From Prostheceraeus crozeri (Eukaryota; Platyhelminthes; Polycladida; Euryleptidae), in contig CAJQUW010001141.1 of the NCBI GenBank assembly GCA_907163375.1, forward strand, positions 62,001-126,000: a stretch of 64,000 nucleotides of DNA. Direction: 5' to 3'. Positions 46,201 to 56,979 of the stretch are shown here, one piece after another. A model generated the notes under the pieces. That model was not told the origin of the DNA, ran no database searches, and saw only the letters and a program-made list of their open reading frames with translations. Every line of letters begins with the position of its first letter. The stretch's first letter is position 1. Made by a program: the position numbers and the translations under genes.

Positions 46201-46589
46201 ATAGCCATGCCTTTTTAGGGAAGAATTATAAAGAACCAAGACTGCTCCTGAATATAAGAACACTAAATTTGAGGCGAGAATTCATCTGTAAAGTCCGTCA
46301 GGGGCTTATCTTCTCCACTGTTGAGTTTTCGGATGAAGCACAATCTTAAGGAAGTCTGCGATCTCCTTTTAGAATCCAGACAAACAATTCTCAGTAGGCT
46401 ATGTTTTGAGAGAAGATGAAGACCAGCAGGGTTTGGAAGGTCTACAACGAATACCTACAAAGATGATGCACATATATTCGTTTCAGCAACATGGGATTTT
46501 TTCTTCCAAAGTGACTGAATTCAAATGCATTTAAAACTTCAAGCCGCAGCTGTGCTATTTTCTGTTGACTCCGGCTCTGACCTGCTATC
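43298..46589. other. Gene-poor stretch
   Basis: No supported gene. A GC-richer plus-strand frame at about 45367-45630 (containing SAAPAPIQDTAEYS and KPKMRLSQND) is codon-like but lacks splice evidence and homology. Its antisense frame is equally open. Nothing else recognised. Confidence 0.4.
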
Positions 46590-46629
46590 ATGGCCCCGGG
46601 CGGCTCCGCTTCCAAAACCCTGATTACAA
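46590..46629 (+). CDS. Candidate first coding exon (MAPGGSASKTLIT)
   Basis: ATGGCC in good Kozak context (ATCATGG) in a short GC-rich island opens a frame of 13 codons that runs into the consensus donor GTAAGT at 46630. Suggests the 5' end of a host gene on the plus strand. If the next exon begins at 48013, using the second AG of CAGAG, the frame continues. This is speculative. Confidence 0.25.
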
Positions 46630-46669
46630 GTAAGTTAAAAGAAAAAGGAATAATGCAATTAGACTAAAA

Positions 46670-48010
46670 ATGAAAAGAAAGGAAACGAACAATTACTGCT
46701 GCTGCGAGGCGGCAATCAAACAAATTCTTTCTGTACACATTGGGCACTGGGCCTGTCAACATGATTGGAATCATTTCCGCATTTCGAACATATTATACAA
46801 GTGGTCGCACCATGTTGCATTACTTATAATGCAAGTCTACGTAGCAGTACATACATTTCAAGTGTTGAATGGTGCGAATGCATTGACCACGTATCCTTTG
46901 CGTAACCTTATGAGGACCGGGTGATTTTTAACGTCGTAGGAAGTGCCCGCCCCCTCAAATTTTCCATGTTCCGATGAATAAAACTGTTTGAAGAGGTGCT
47001 GCTTATATTTTGAGTCTCATTTTCCTTCTTCTCCTTTTTGCCCATTTTGCATGATTCGAAGGCCTTCATATTAAAAATTAGAATTCAAAATTTGTATTTT
47101 CAATTTTTTTCATTTTTTATGAATCTACGTATTTTTTTGATTTGACTCTTCAAAAATTGTTCATTACAGCTAAAGTATTTCTGCAAACTTTTATTGAAGC
47201 ATATCCATATGGTGTCATAAATATAATATTCTACGTTAATTTTGTGCTATAAATAACAATTTGAAATTGGAACGTAAATAATGTATTTTCATGTATTATC
47301 GCATTTTTCTATCTTTAGAAATATCTCTTTCTGATGACTTATTCACTGTAAAAACAACTTTATGATCCATTCCAAATGCAATCTTTCGAATGGGGATATG
47401 TATTTTGCATCTTTGTGTGGGTTTCATATCTAAAAATTCACATGAAAACTTCATATTTTCACATTTTACATCTACATGTACATGGATACATTACATGTAC
47501 AATTATACATGAACAAGGTACATGTACTCGTTTTGGGAGACAAGAGAAATTTCTATGTTAACTATCTTGAATAACACATGCATAAATGTTATGTAAATAT
47601 GATAGAGAAACATTATATCAATAAGCAATGCTACTCTAAATGAAAGCCATAAATTTTCTAAAAAGTGCTTTTAAAAATGACCTTTTAACCTGACCTTGCA
47701 ATTTTGCCCAAATTTTTGCTGCAAGTTCAACATACATACAAACTAAAAGTCACAAAACAATGACTTCAATCTGACTTATTTTAGGAGCTATCAAAAGTTG
47801 ATAAGGGAGGGTTCTAGTTCAATGATAATTAACAGCATTAGTTTGCTACAGAGACACGTCCTTATAAGAAGTTTTTGATGAAATATCTTTGACATCTTAG
47901 ATCAGCATTCTAAGAACTCCAGCTGACCCAAGGTTGACTCTGGATCCAAGACCCTGCCCTGTTCCCACCTGTGAGGAAAATTATTTACATTGATATTCTC
48001 TTACTTTCAG
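46670..48010. other. No supportable feature
   Basis: AT-rich sequence with an ACATGTACATG-rich patch near 47470-47525. The 84-codon frame at 46670-46924 is unrecognised. It may be intron of the candidate gene above. Confidence 0.4.
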
Positions 48011-48079
48011 AGGGACTCCACCAGTCAAGAAGATAACTGTCTTACCTCACTGCATTTCCATCATGAAAGAATATAGATC
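48011..48079 (+). CDS. Candidate internal exon (TPPVKKITVLPHCISIMKEY)
   Basis: A 69-nt segment bounded by a pyrimidine-rich acceptor (TTCTCTTACTTTCAG) and a GTAAGTT donor. One frame is open throughout, giving the peptide named. The splice signals and open frame make a real host exon plausible. I cannot name the gene. Confidence 0.35.
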
Positions 48080-48369
48080 GTAAGTTGTTCATCATCACTT
48101 TCAAAGAGTTATCTTAATCGCCATTTGGTGAACTGACTTCTTTAAACTAGCGATTTCATATTTTGAATTGCCATTTATCGCAAGTTTTCAAGTTTCATCG
48201 AAATTGGTAGACCTATTTTGAATAATCAATATAGCAACATCTTGATTATGACATAATGTGTCCAGTTTTGGTAGTAAAGATGGAAAAATTCTTTCATTAC
48301 GACTCATCTAATTCAAACAAATTGAATAATTTTAAATACTTCCGTCTTCATTTTCAGTGGCTTATGTAG

Positions 48370-48717
48370 TCAAACAAAACCAGTCAAAATAATGAAACAG
48401 TTTAGGTCTATAATTAAAACTGACAGCTTTAAAAGCAATGGGAATGAGCAGGTGTTATCGTTTAATAAAATATCTGTGGCATACACAGCTATGAAGACTG
48501 ATTCTGCAATGTGAGTCTTGTTCGCACGGGCGATGACGGAGAATGATTGTTCAAAGTTGTCATGACTGTGTATTACTTCAGATGGTAAAGGGCGACCTGA
48601 CAAATGCTCTCGAATACGCGTTTGTAGATATCTAGTTGTCTCGTCGATGTAACACTTGTCAAGACAGAAGAAAACCAGTGCCAATGCAGGAAACCAGTGC
48701 GCAATAACGGAAACCAT
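48370..48717 (-). mobile_element. Penelope-like element 6, GIY-YIG C-terminal fragment
   Basis: Minus-strand frame with the second half of a PLE endonuclease: DKCYIDETTRYLQTRIREHL, RPLPSEV, then ARANKTHIAESVFI with the catalytic-region Glu, and LLNDNTCSFPLLL. YID replaces the usual YIG. No RT is nearby, and the fragment carries about one frame break at its start. It is a fossil of a clade different from PLE 5. Confidence 0.75.
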
Positions 48718-49777
48718 TACGTAATTATAGACCTAATCTGCTTTTATTGTCTTGCTTTGTTTCTCTTTAAGCCAGTGAAGATGAAGACAGAAGGAACACA
48801 GTGCGCGGTTTCGGGCACGCGACATTTTTCTAAGTTTTTTCTCCCATACGAAGATGAAAATTGAACGCATACAGGACAACAACCGAAATCACTGTGCATT
48901 CTCATCAACAGGACCGAGTCTTGAACCAATGTGACAACCCCTGCATGCCACTGTCTAAAGGAATTAGTCATTTTTAATTAGTTCTGAAAAGTGGAAGGAC
49001 CCAGGAGAATGTGATCTCTTTCATTGCACAATAATCAGGAAGTCAAACGCTTTCGGCTGACGTCCACCAGCCTTACGATCAGTTGACAGAGGCTCGAAGA
49101 AGACAGCTCTACGAGGGTCAATAAAAGAGATCAATCAACTGCACTGAGGTCTCGCTGCTTTTAAAAAAAGCATAATGGAATTCCGTGTGTTGAATGAATG
49201 GTTGAACATCAAGGTTACTCATAGGTTACTCTAAATAAGAGACATAGATTTGCAATACATCAGTGGAAAAGGCTGCGAGTTATCCGTTGTGACAATTGCC
49301 AGTTTTGTTTCAAAAGAGAGGATTAATTGCTTTATTGTTCCTAATGGAATATACCTCTTGTTTCCTCATCATGTACATTTAAACATCAAAGCAACAGCCG
49401 AAGAAGTTTTTGATTTACATGTTCATTCTCATTTTCTAGAATTTTGCGTGCCCATGGGACAGTCCTTCTCTTTTTCATTTATAATACTTGCTAACTTTCT
49501 TGATTTCTTGCTTCGCCAACACTTCGGTTATTGGGCATTTTGTGATGATCAGTAAGTGGCATATAATCAGTTTTATGTTCAGCTATATAGTATGCATCGA
49601 AATCGGTAAAGCTTTACCGATGGGTATTTTCTTGGGTGCTTGCTTCACGTCAGATCCATGAACTCAGGATATGCAATGAAATCCAAGCATCTGTTTCACC
49701 ATTACTTAAATAAATGCAATACAAATAATTAAAAATTTGCAGATTATAAAACTTATCACTTCTTATTTGATTTACAG

Positions 49778-49845
49778 AATCTCAATCCAGATGTTACTGC
49801 TACTACTCTCGTGTATGTCAATCATGTCAAGCCGACCTGCTACAG
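49778..49845 (+). CDS. Candidate exon with signal-peptide-like start
   Basis: Bounded by the acceptor ATTTGATTTACAG and the donor GTAATC. The ATG at 49791 begins MLLLLLSCMSIMSS followed by RPAT, a short hydrophobic run like a signal peptide. No downstream partner exon was identified. A leader exon of a secreted protein is plausible; a chance ORF cannot be excluded. Confidence 0.3.
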
Positions 49846-50335
49846 GTAATCAAACAAATTTCATTCTTTTGCGTAAATTAATAGGTTCGCAATGCTTCCT
49901 CTTTGCGAAGATATGCAGTGCCAAGATTCCCTACTTTCAATCAAAAAGAAATCATCTCAGAATCTATCCAATTTGGGTGGTCCGTTTTTCACGAACAGTT
50001 CTGCAGATTTACACTGCACTTTGGTAGGATCTAGAAGAAAAACTTAAGGTTCTATAATATAACAGCGTACGCTTGTGTATGGTACATAATAATCAAGTGT
50101 GCACATGACAAGATAAACACATAAAACAAAGAAAGTAGTAGGCCCAATCAAACTTTGATGCGACTAATATAAAGCCACTACTTATTCAAGAAAAGTCAAG
50201 ACATCGAAAGTCGGAACATCGAATTTCATAGAAGCTATAACACTTCGTAGTTTAGCAACGGTCAAAAATGACCGGTCGGACCTGTCCTCTTATCATCTGA
50301 ATGGATGGGCAGACTGTTAAATAGGATCTTTTCAA

Positions 50336-50425
50336 TATATAAGTGATAAACACAATTTTGAACAGAACGACTTACTCGCCAATTCATTACACATGAGGAG
50401 AGGAGAAGCGTTGTTTGTCCTTCTA
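50336..50425 (+). promoter_or_regulatory. TATA box and short first-exon candidate
   Basis: TATATAAG at 50336-50343 stands about 50 bp before an ATG (50393) that opens MRRGEALFVLL and runs into a GTAAGTAT donor at 50426. The layout (TATA box, short leader, hydrophobic start, donor) fits a small secreted-peptide gene. The nearest acceptor (TTGTTTTTGCAG, exon from 50577) gives only HVLS and a stop, so the coding part may be decayed or use another exon. Confidence 0.3.
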
Positions 50426-50429
50426 GTAA

Positions 50430-52351
50430 GTATTTTTAAAATTTTTAGACATTTTAGGATATAAAACTTTTCTTTTAAATCATACTTTGCACCTATTGAA
50501 AATTAACTAGTCATTAGCTTGTTTTTTTTAACTTTGTTACCTTGACGCACTTTGCTACGTTGAGTTGTTTTTGCAGCACGTCTTGAGTTGAAGGTGGATT
50601 ATGTCCCCGCCTCTTGACCTCTACTGGCTGGACTCTGTCCTTCTTTCAAATGCCTGAGGTACATTTCAGTCAATAGTGACTCTATTTCTTTGATAGATGC
50701 TAATCTTTCTCTATTATAAATTTAACTTTTGAGGCTGTGCATCTTAAATGTACAGGACCGCGCTTGGTCTGGTTTGAGCGTCCAGGATTAAGCGGTCGAA
50801 ACGCGATCGTCTTGACCAAGTTCCTGTTGATGACCTCATTAAAAATAGTCAAATAATTTGTATGCATACTTTGTACAATTCTATTTCACGTTTTAGCTTA
50901 AGGAACTAATATTAATTCTCTTACACACTTGGTAGATTTTAGATAGCGTAATCCCGCTGCCTGATAGTGTGGCCTTATAGTGTCCTGTTGATCTGTTACA
51001 TTTACCATGCAATCATGTGTATGTCACATGATGCCACAATTGTAGTTTGTTCATCATGCACTAACATGCCATACTGGCAACTATTACAGTAAGTTTACAT
51101 GATATTGAATTTATGTTGTCCATGTGAAAAGCTTTTCAGATATACTATATATCAATATCTGTTGTCTGCATAAAAGATGACAATTTTATTGCCATGATTT
51201 AATCATGGCTAAATGAAGTCAGTAATACAGAGATCCTTTAACACTCTGTCAGTATATATAAATAATTAACAGGCTCAAAATTACTGTTCGAATTTGGACG
51301 ACGTGATGAGCATGAAAGATTGAGATCAGATGAATTTTATCATACAAAGAGTCGATGATATATAACATCCACATAGTGATAGTGAGGCCAGGCCGGATGA
51401 AAGTCTGAATCTTGCATAGCAAAAGATAAGTGAATTTTTAGATTGTTGTCGTGCAGTCTCTAAATACTCGGCGAAACCAAAAGTCTGTACGTCTCAGACT
51501 TTTCGATGCTCTTCAATTCTTAGTACATTTTAAGTTTTGTTTGTTTGTTGAACTCTTTTTTAATTGTTCTCGCCATGGAGATGGCGATAAACAAATTTTA
51601 ATACTTCGTCAAGTGATAATGCCAAATATTGTAATTAATCGATTTCTTGATATTTTTCCAGAAGTGCTTGCATTCTCACAGCGAAAACTTTACTAAAATA
51701 TTTTCTAACAGGTTCTTCCCAAAATATATCAGAAGAAGTCACCAAAGATATTTGATATATATCTTTGGAAGTCACTTTAACACACGCTTAATTTTTCAAC
51801 GATGTTGCAGATAACGACCTCTGTTGTCTCCAAAATAACAAATGCAATATTGTAGATAGGCAAATGTATCAAGCGAAAACACACAGTCCCATTAATTTAT
51901 GTGTGACGTGGATGGTCATTAAGAAATACCAAATTTATAAGTTGCAATTTTCTTTTATTTGGATATTTGATTTGTCCTCTGTCTTTCATGATTGACAAAA
52001 TCAAGTAGTTTGTATAAAAATAAAAATTTTTGTTCCATAACGCATAGCTTTCTCAAAAAGAATTTTTAAAAAATGAGATAGTACCAACCTGGATAATTGT
52101 CGTCGTGAAACTTGCTCAGGAGAAGTTTACATCTCAAATGTCGGTGAATTTTATAATTCCCACAGCTATTTGGATTCATTGATTGATGCATTAACCTGCC
52201 TGATATCGTACACAAAATTATAACGAAACACTTTTCAATCAAATAAATTGGCCAGTGATCATCGGTGAGGGATTGGCTATTCGATTGGCAAAGGGATTTG
52301 ATTATGCTGATTGTCATTTCGATGACATTTTGATTATACTGGATATAAACG
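50430..52351. other. Gene-poor stretch
   Basis: No supportable gene; the 81-codon frame at 51451-51696 is unrecognised. It ends at the TTAA target site of the piggyBac element. Confidence 0.4.
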
Positions 52352-52355
52352 TTAA
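52352..52355. repeat. TTAA target duplication (left) of piggyBac element
   Basis: TTAA directly before CCCTCTGATGATT; the partner TTAA is at 54756-54759. Confidence 0.9.
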
Positions 52356-52531
52356 CCCTCTGATGATTGTAAAAATACTACCCTGTTTATGTTTTTATGG
52401 GGTCTGTGTTTGCACAAAAGTTTTCGGAAAGTTCAATAATATTAGTAAATTTTCTCAAATTCAACCTTTGATTACTCTAATATACAGTTTCTACTGGCAA
52501 TACAAAAAAATAGGGTCATCGATCAACTGTT

Positions 52532-54259
52532 TTATTGTCCGGATAAACAAGACAAACACACCAAATTTGAATGCAATGAACAAATGAATCGTCCGCGAGA
52601 AGTACATGTGGAGCGCGTCTTCTTATCTGCAGATCTTGGGCAGGAAAAGCATCTTCCTTTCACTGAAGTTTGTACTCGAGGAACTTGCGATGCTTGTAAT
52701 TCCTGAGCACGTGTTCTCGATTCCTGTTGATACCGTACGAGGGCGAATCCCAAACTCAGCAAGAACAGTCTGCGCCGGTTTGATTTATGCTGATTCACTT
52801 GTGGAAAGAGCTCTTTGTGAAGAACAAAGGCATTCAGACAAGCAATATCTAGGATGTTGCAAAACACTGGCACGTGCCATCTCCGGGACTTGTACTTTGT
52901 TGTATACGAGGCAATCATTTGATCTATCCTGTCGGTGCCACCTTTACGATGATTGTAATCGATAATCACTGATGGCTTTCGGTTTTCAGCATTACTTAAG
53001 GTCGGCGAGGAATGCTCGCTGCTGAGAACGATGACCATCTTTGTCTTCTTTGCTTTGTACGCCACGATTTGAATATTATCTCTCGTGTATAGGAATTGAG
53101 AAGTATGCAATCGTGTACCTCTATGACTTCTGATTTCCAGGGGGACTTCCCTTCGATTTGCCCTCATTGTTCCCAGGAGTATCATGTTTCTCTCCAAGAG
53201 TTTTCGAGAAAGTGAGAGAGAACAAAAGAAGTTGTCCGTTGTTATACCAATTCCTGGTGCACGAAGAGGCTCTGTTAGCTTCAGCACGACATGCTCTCCT
53301 AGTGGACAGTCCTCTCTGGTTTCATCCTTTCCAGTATACATCACAATGTTCCAGCAGTATGCAGAGGTCGAATCGTTGAGACACCAAAATTTCAATCCAT
53401 ATTTCGCAGGTTTCGACGGAATATATTGTATGAATCGACACCTGCCTCTAAACGGGTACAGTTGCTCATCGATAGTCATTGTTTCTCCGGAAAGGTAGCA
53501 TTGCTGAGAATTATGTGTTAGTCCGTCAAGAAGTAATCGCACAGCAGCCAACTTGTCTCGTTGCAATCGCGAAGTGCGTGTCGCTCGATTATCGAATCGC
53601 AGAAATCTTCGTAATTCTTTGAATCGTGTCAATGTCATGGTTTTTCGAAAAATACTACGACCGTGCTCTTCATTGAATAGTTCGTCAATACTTTCAAGGT
53701 GACCTTTGTAAACGCCTCTCAATATGCACAAGCCGATGTATGCCTTCATCTCCTCGTAATTCGTTGTTAGGAAATCTTCACCACGCACTGCGAGGCCTTC
53801 GCGATTTGTTTCGAACACCAAAGTGTCAATCATTTTTTTGTCAAAAATTTGAAGAAAAGAAGATTCTTCATCATGAACTCGGGCAGAGGCATAGGGTGTT
53901 GGTCCTGGACGGTGGCGAATGAGATTTCGAGCTGGTGTCTGACCTCTTCGAGGAGCCTTTGTTGTCCACAATTCTCCGTCTGGACTTCTGTACTCGTGAG
54001 TTCGGTCCTCGATTCGCGGCAGTGTCGCTTCCTCCTCGGATTCATCCGATTCCTCAGATTCTCCCACTAAATTCGGTTGTAGCTCCTCTTCTTCCATATC
54101 AGAAAGACGTTCTTCTTCATCTGATATCTGCGAGTCAATATCTACAGTGTCATTTTCCATTGCTTCTTCGATTCGTTGAAAGGCAACAAGTGCACTGAAG
54201 CGTCTCTCTCGACGGGCAGCCATGACAAAGAGTGCAGTAATACGGGCCAAGTATTTCAT
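52532..54259 (-). CDS. piggyBac transposase, 575 aa, intact
   Basis: Catalyses TTAA-specific, footprint-free cut-and-paste transposition in the nucleus. Order: a basic start (an alternative ATG at 54223 gives MAARRERRF, the likelier start), an acidic stretch (about residues 47-79), the helical domain, then the RNase-H catalytic core. Catalytic Asp: D264 in TMTIDEQLYPF, D342 in GITTDNFFCS, D443 and D446 in GGTDRIDQM. Their spacing (78, 101, 3) equals that of D268, D346, D447 and D450 of the cabbage looper piggyBac. The C-terminal Cys/His cluster (CFSC, C, CSLH, CLSC; about residues 535-573) is the zinc-binding domain that contacts the ends. Length fits the family. No disabling change is seen. 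Confidence 0.93.
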   Translation of the reverse strand: MKYLARITALFVMAARRERRFSALVAFQRIEEAMENDTVDIDSQISDEEERLSDMEEEELQPNLVGESEESDESEEEATLPRIEDRTHEYRSPDGELWTTKAPRRGQTPARNLIRHRPGPTPYASARVHDEESSFLQIFDKKMIDTLVFETNREGLAVRGEDFLTTNYEEMKAYIGLCILRGVYKGHLESIDELFNEEHGRSIFRKTMTLTRFKELRRFLRFDNRATRTSRLQRDKLAAVRLLLDGLTHNSQQCYLSGETMTIDEQLYPFRGRCRFIQYIPSKPAKYGLKFWCLNDSTSAYCWNIVMYTGKDETREDCPLGEHVVLKLTEPLRAPGIGITTDNFFCSLSLSRKLLERNMILLGTMRANRREVPLEIRSHRGTRLHTSQFLYTRDNIQIVAYKAKKTKMVIVLSSEHSSPTLSNAENRKPSVIIDYNHRKGGTDRIDQMIASYTTKYKSRRWHVPVFCNILDIACLNAFVLHKELFPQVNQHKSNRRRLFLLSLGFALVRYQQESRTRAQELQASQVPRVQTSVKGRCFSCPRSADKKTRSTCTSRGRFICSLHSNLVCLSCLSGQ

Positions 54260-54543
54260 CGGTCACTTCTAAATAGATGTCATCTGAGTTCAGCTCAAGC
54301 CAATCCGATTGCGTGACTTTTCAGGGAGAGTAGCTGTGGTGTCGGCTTGCTATGGTCTTGACCTCTTATTGATCTTGCGTTGAATGTTGGAATGCGTCGG
54401 CAGCGCTAGCCGTGCGCATCGCTCATGGTGTAATTGTCCCTCCATCTGGCTCGCGCGCGCGCACTCTATCTTTTTTTTCACTCACATGTATTGCCTGGAT
54501 CAGCGCATGTACGCTCGCACTTCATCTGTGGAATCTTGACCTT

Positions 54544-54740
54544 GGGGTCCATTGGACCCCAACAATCACAAACGTAATAACCCACATTTTTATTCAAATC
54601 CACTAACCCTAACCTTGTCAAACATTAAGGGATATAAGCGCTTGGAAACATAGTAATTCTCAGGTAATTAGAAAAACATTGCATACAAATAAGTGGAAAA
54701 ATCTGACTAGCAAAACATTTTTTGGGGTCCAATGGACCCC
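54544..54740. repeat. Two subterminal palindromes in piggyBac right end
   Basis: TTGGGGTCCATTGGACCCCA near 54542-54561 and TTGGGGTCCAATGGACCCCA near 54722-54741. Each is an almost perfect palindrome; the outer one lies 14 bp from the terminus. They are likely transposase or host-factor sites. No counterpart is obvious at the left end. Confidence 0.75.
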
Positions 54741-55254
54741 AAAATCATCAAAGGGTTAAATGCGCCTTAGCGATATAATGAATGTAGAGCATATTCAGTG
54801 ATTGTAAAACTAAAAGACAATATATTGTAATATTCATAATCAAGATTATTTTCAACATAATCAACATTTTCAAAATAAAATTTCTTGGCCATGAATAATT
54901 GCGCCATTATATTCAAGCTGGCTACATTCCACTTTCTTCAATTTTGAGCGTAAAAAGTGCACTTCTTCCAATTTTTCCAGTGAAAATTGCAATTTTTTCG
55001 TAATTTGGTCAACTAGTGTCTCTACTTCTAACCTCTCCGAATATATTCGACTTTAGCCTTGGGGACCAGAAATGTCTTCAACCAGTAGACATTGAGATGC
55101 AACAGAGAGACCTGATGAGGACTCTTGTAGACCCCGGAGACATATTTTTCTATATTACTTTTTGTGATGAGGATATGTCAACCGCTCATGCCGATGTGAA
55201 TTCATCATTTTTGACATGATTTCTAGATGTGACAGTTCATCTCAATTGAATCAG

Positions 55255-55660
55255 TAGAGGTATGATAGATAGGCCAAGGGGTCCACTGATCTAGTGGACC
55301 TCTCAGGTCTCAGAGGTTGTAGAAATTCCCATCACAAATGTTTTGTAATTAGATGAAAACTGGTTTCAGATATGTCCACGATGGTGCATAAATACTGAAA
55401 TTCATTTATTGAATGTTTTTATCAAGCTCGTGCATGTGCGTTATGTTACAAGATCGCAAAATGTGGCCTGGTAGGCCTACAAGAACAAATCAGCATAAAT
55501 AAATATTCAAAATGGAAGCTATCATTATATTCATAGTTCAACACTAAAAACAGACTGTTGGTAAAGTTTTCACAGCAGTAATTAATGAGTTTGAGATCTC
55601 CACAGCTGTTTTGAGGGTTAAAATGCAGCAATAATGGCCTGTTAGGGCCTGTGGTCTAAA
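55255..55660 (-). repeat. Dispersed repeat, copy B
   Basis: Inverse-oriented relative of 29575-30080. An additional palindromic word AGGGGTCCACTGATCTAGTGGACCTC occurs near its plus-strand left edge (about 55278-55303). The flanking 54760-55254 and 55661-56009 hold no recognised gene. Confidence 0.65.
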
Positions 55661-56009
55661 AAAATTTTATCAATCAGCGTTGTTAAACTGACATTCTGCG
55701 TAAGAGATATTCAATGGTTTGGGTAGGCCGCAATTCTACGTGAATTACATAACAAAGAATTAAATCAAGTGTTAGTGAAGTATTGAACAGTAGTCGTGTT
55801 TATTTAACAAGAAAATATCTGTTTATTTTAAGTGCACGGTGCAAAAAAGTCATTGCCAAAAGAATTAGCATTGAAGAATGCGGATCACTTTTGCCGACCC
55901 TGTAGTGCTGTAGTACTTGTAATATAATAAGTAGTGTGCATCAGTGGTACATACATGATAATCAGTAGTCGGCATATGCATCGTAGGCTTTTTTGTATGC
56001 ACTTGCATG

Positions 56010-56975
56010 CTTTCCTTTACAAATAATATAAATGAAAGGAATGGCCACATTTGATGTTTGAATTGGCACAAGATGTTCCGACAGCTCTCATTCAGGTGCA
56101 ACGCTGGACTGAGGTTACAACGATGCCATTTGATACAAGTGCGTGCAATTTGACGAATTGATGTATGTGGTGTAGGAGTAGAAACATAGAAGCAAACATT
56201 CCTGTCAAAAAAGACCGATATCAGGATTAATACTAATTCAGAGAGGCCAATAGCGACTATTGAATAGGACGTCGAAAGAGAACGTCGTAATAATTAACAC
56301 AAGAAAGTCAAAATCAATGCTATTAACATGAAAATTAAAGAGAATGCCAATACAGTTAAAAAAGAAGTACAGTATACAACGAATAAGGTTATAATGCTGT
56401 AGAAAATGATGTCAAAGAGGCCAATCAAATAACGTAGACTTAACGCTGATTTCATCTCTTGCTTATTTTGTTGCATTATTCTAATATATTTTGTATATTT
56501 GTATTTTACTACACCTTGCAATTTTATGCTACTTCTGCCTGAAATCCACCTTTGGACCATTGAATTTTTCTTTTGATATTCTTTTTACTTTTGACATTAT
56601 ATTGAATTTGACATCATTTTCTACAGTTTTATGACCTTTGATGTTAATTATTTTTGAAATTTGTGGGCATTCTCCTTGATTTTCATGTTAATAGCATTGA
56701 CTTTGACTTCCTTGTTCTACAGTATTTCGACTTTCTCTTTCAACGTCCGATTCAATGGTCGCTATTGGCCTCTCTGAATTAGTATAAATCCTGATATCGG
56801 TCTTTGACAGCTTGTATGCATGCATCAAAACACATGGATCGAATCGTGATATTGTGTTCACGTTGTGTATCTTTGTAACCTCAGTCCACCAGCGCACCTG
56901 AAGAAGAGCTGGCCGAAGCAAATTGTGTCGATTAAATCAGAAATCAAATGAGGCCTTTTTATTTACAAATCCACG
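56010..56975. repeat. Large inverted duplication with coding-like arms
   Basis: The left arm, about 56010-56349, is inverted at about 56666-56975 around a 316-bp centre. The best-matched part (56213-56348 against 56666-56805) shares GACCGATATCAGGATT, AATTCAGAGAGGCCAATAGC and TCAATGCTATTAACATGA. The right arm read on the minus strand stays open for 77 codons (LRPALLQVRWWTEVTK, ATIESDVERES), so an old exon seems to have been duplicated head to head. The family is not recognised. Confidence 0.75.
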
Positions 56976-56979
56976 TATT

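Larger units (their letters stand above)
52356..54755 (-). mobile_element. Complete piggyBac element, 2400 bp
   Basis: Left end CCCTCTGATGATT, right end the inverse of CCCTTTGATGATT, so 13-bp TIRs with one mismatch, flanked on both sides by TTAA. TTAA targeting and CCC-starting ends define piggyBac. Inside is an uninterrupted 575-aa transposase. Two copies of the palindrome GGGGTCCAWTGGACCCC lie near the right end (about 54544 and 54724). Intact ends and gene make this the youngest-looking and most probably autonomous element in the window. Confidence 0.92.

Noticed and set aside
53158-54198. Several plus-strand frames over the piggyBac gene
   Set aside because: All are antisense shadows of the 575-aa transposase.
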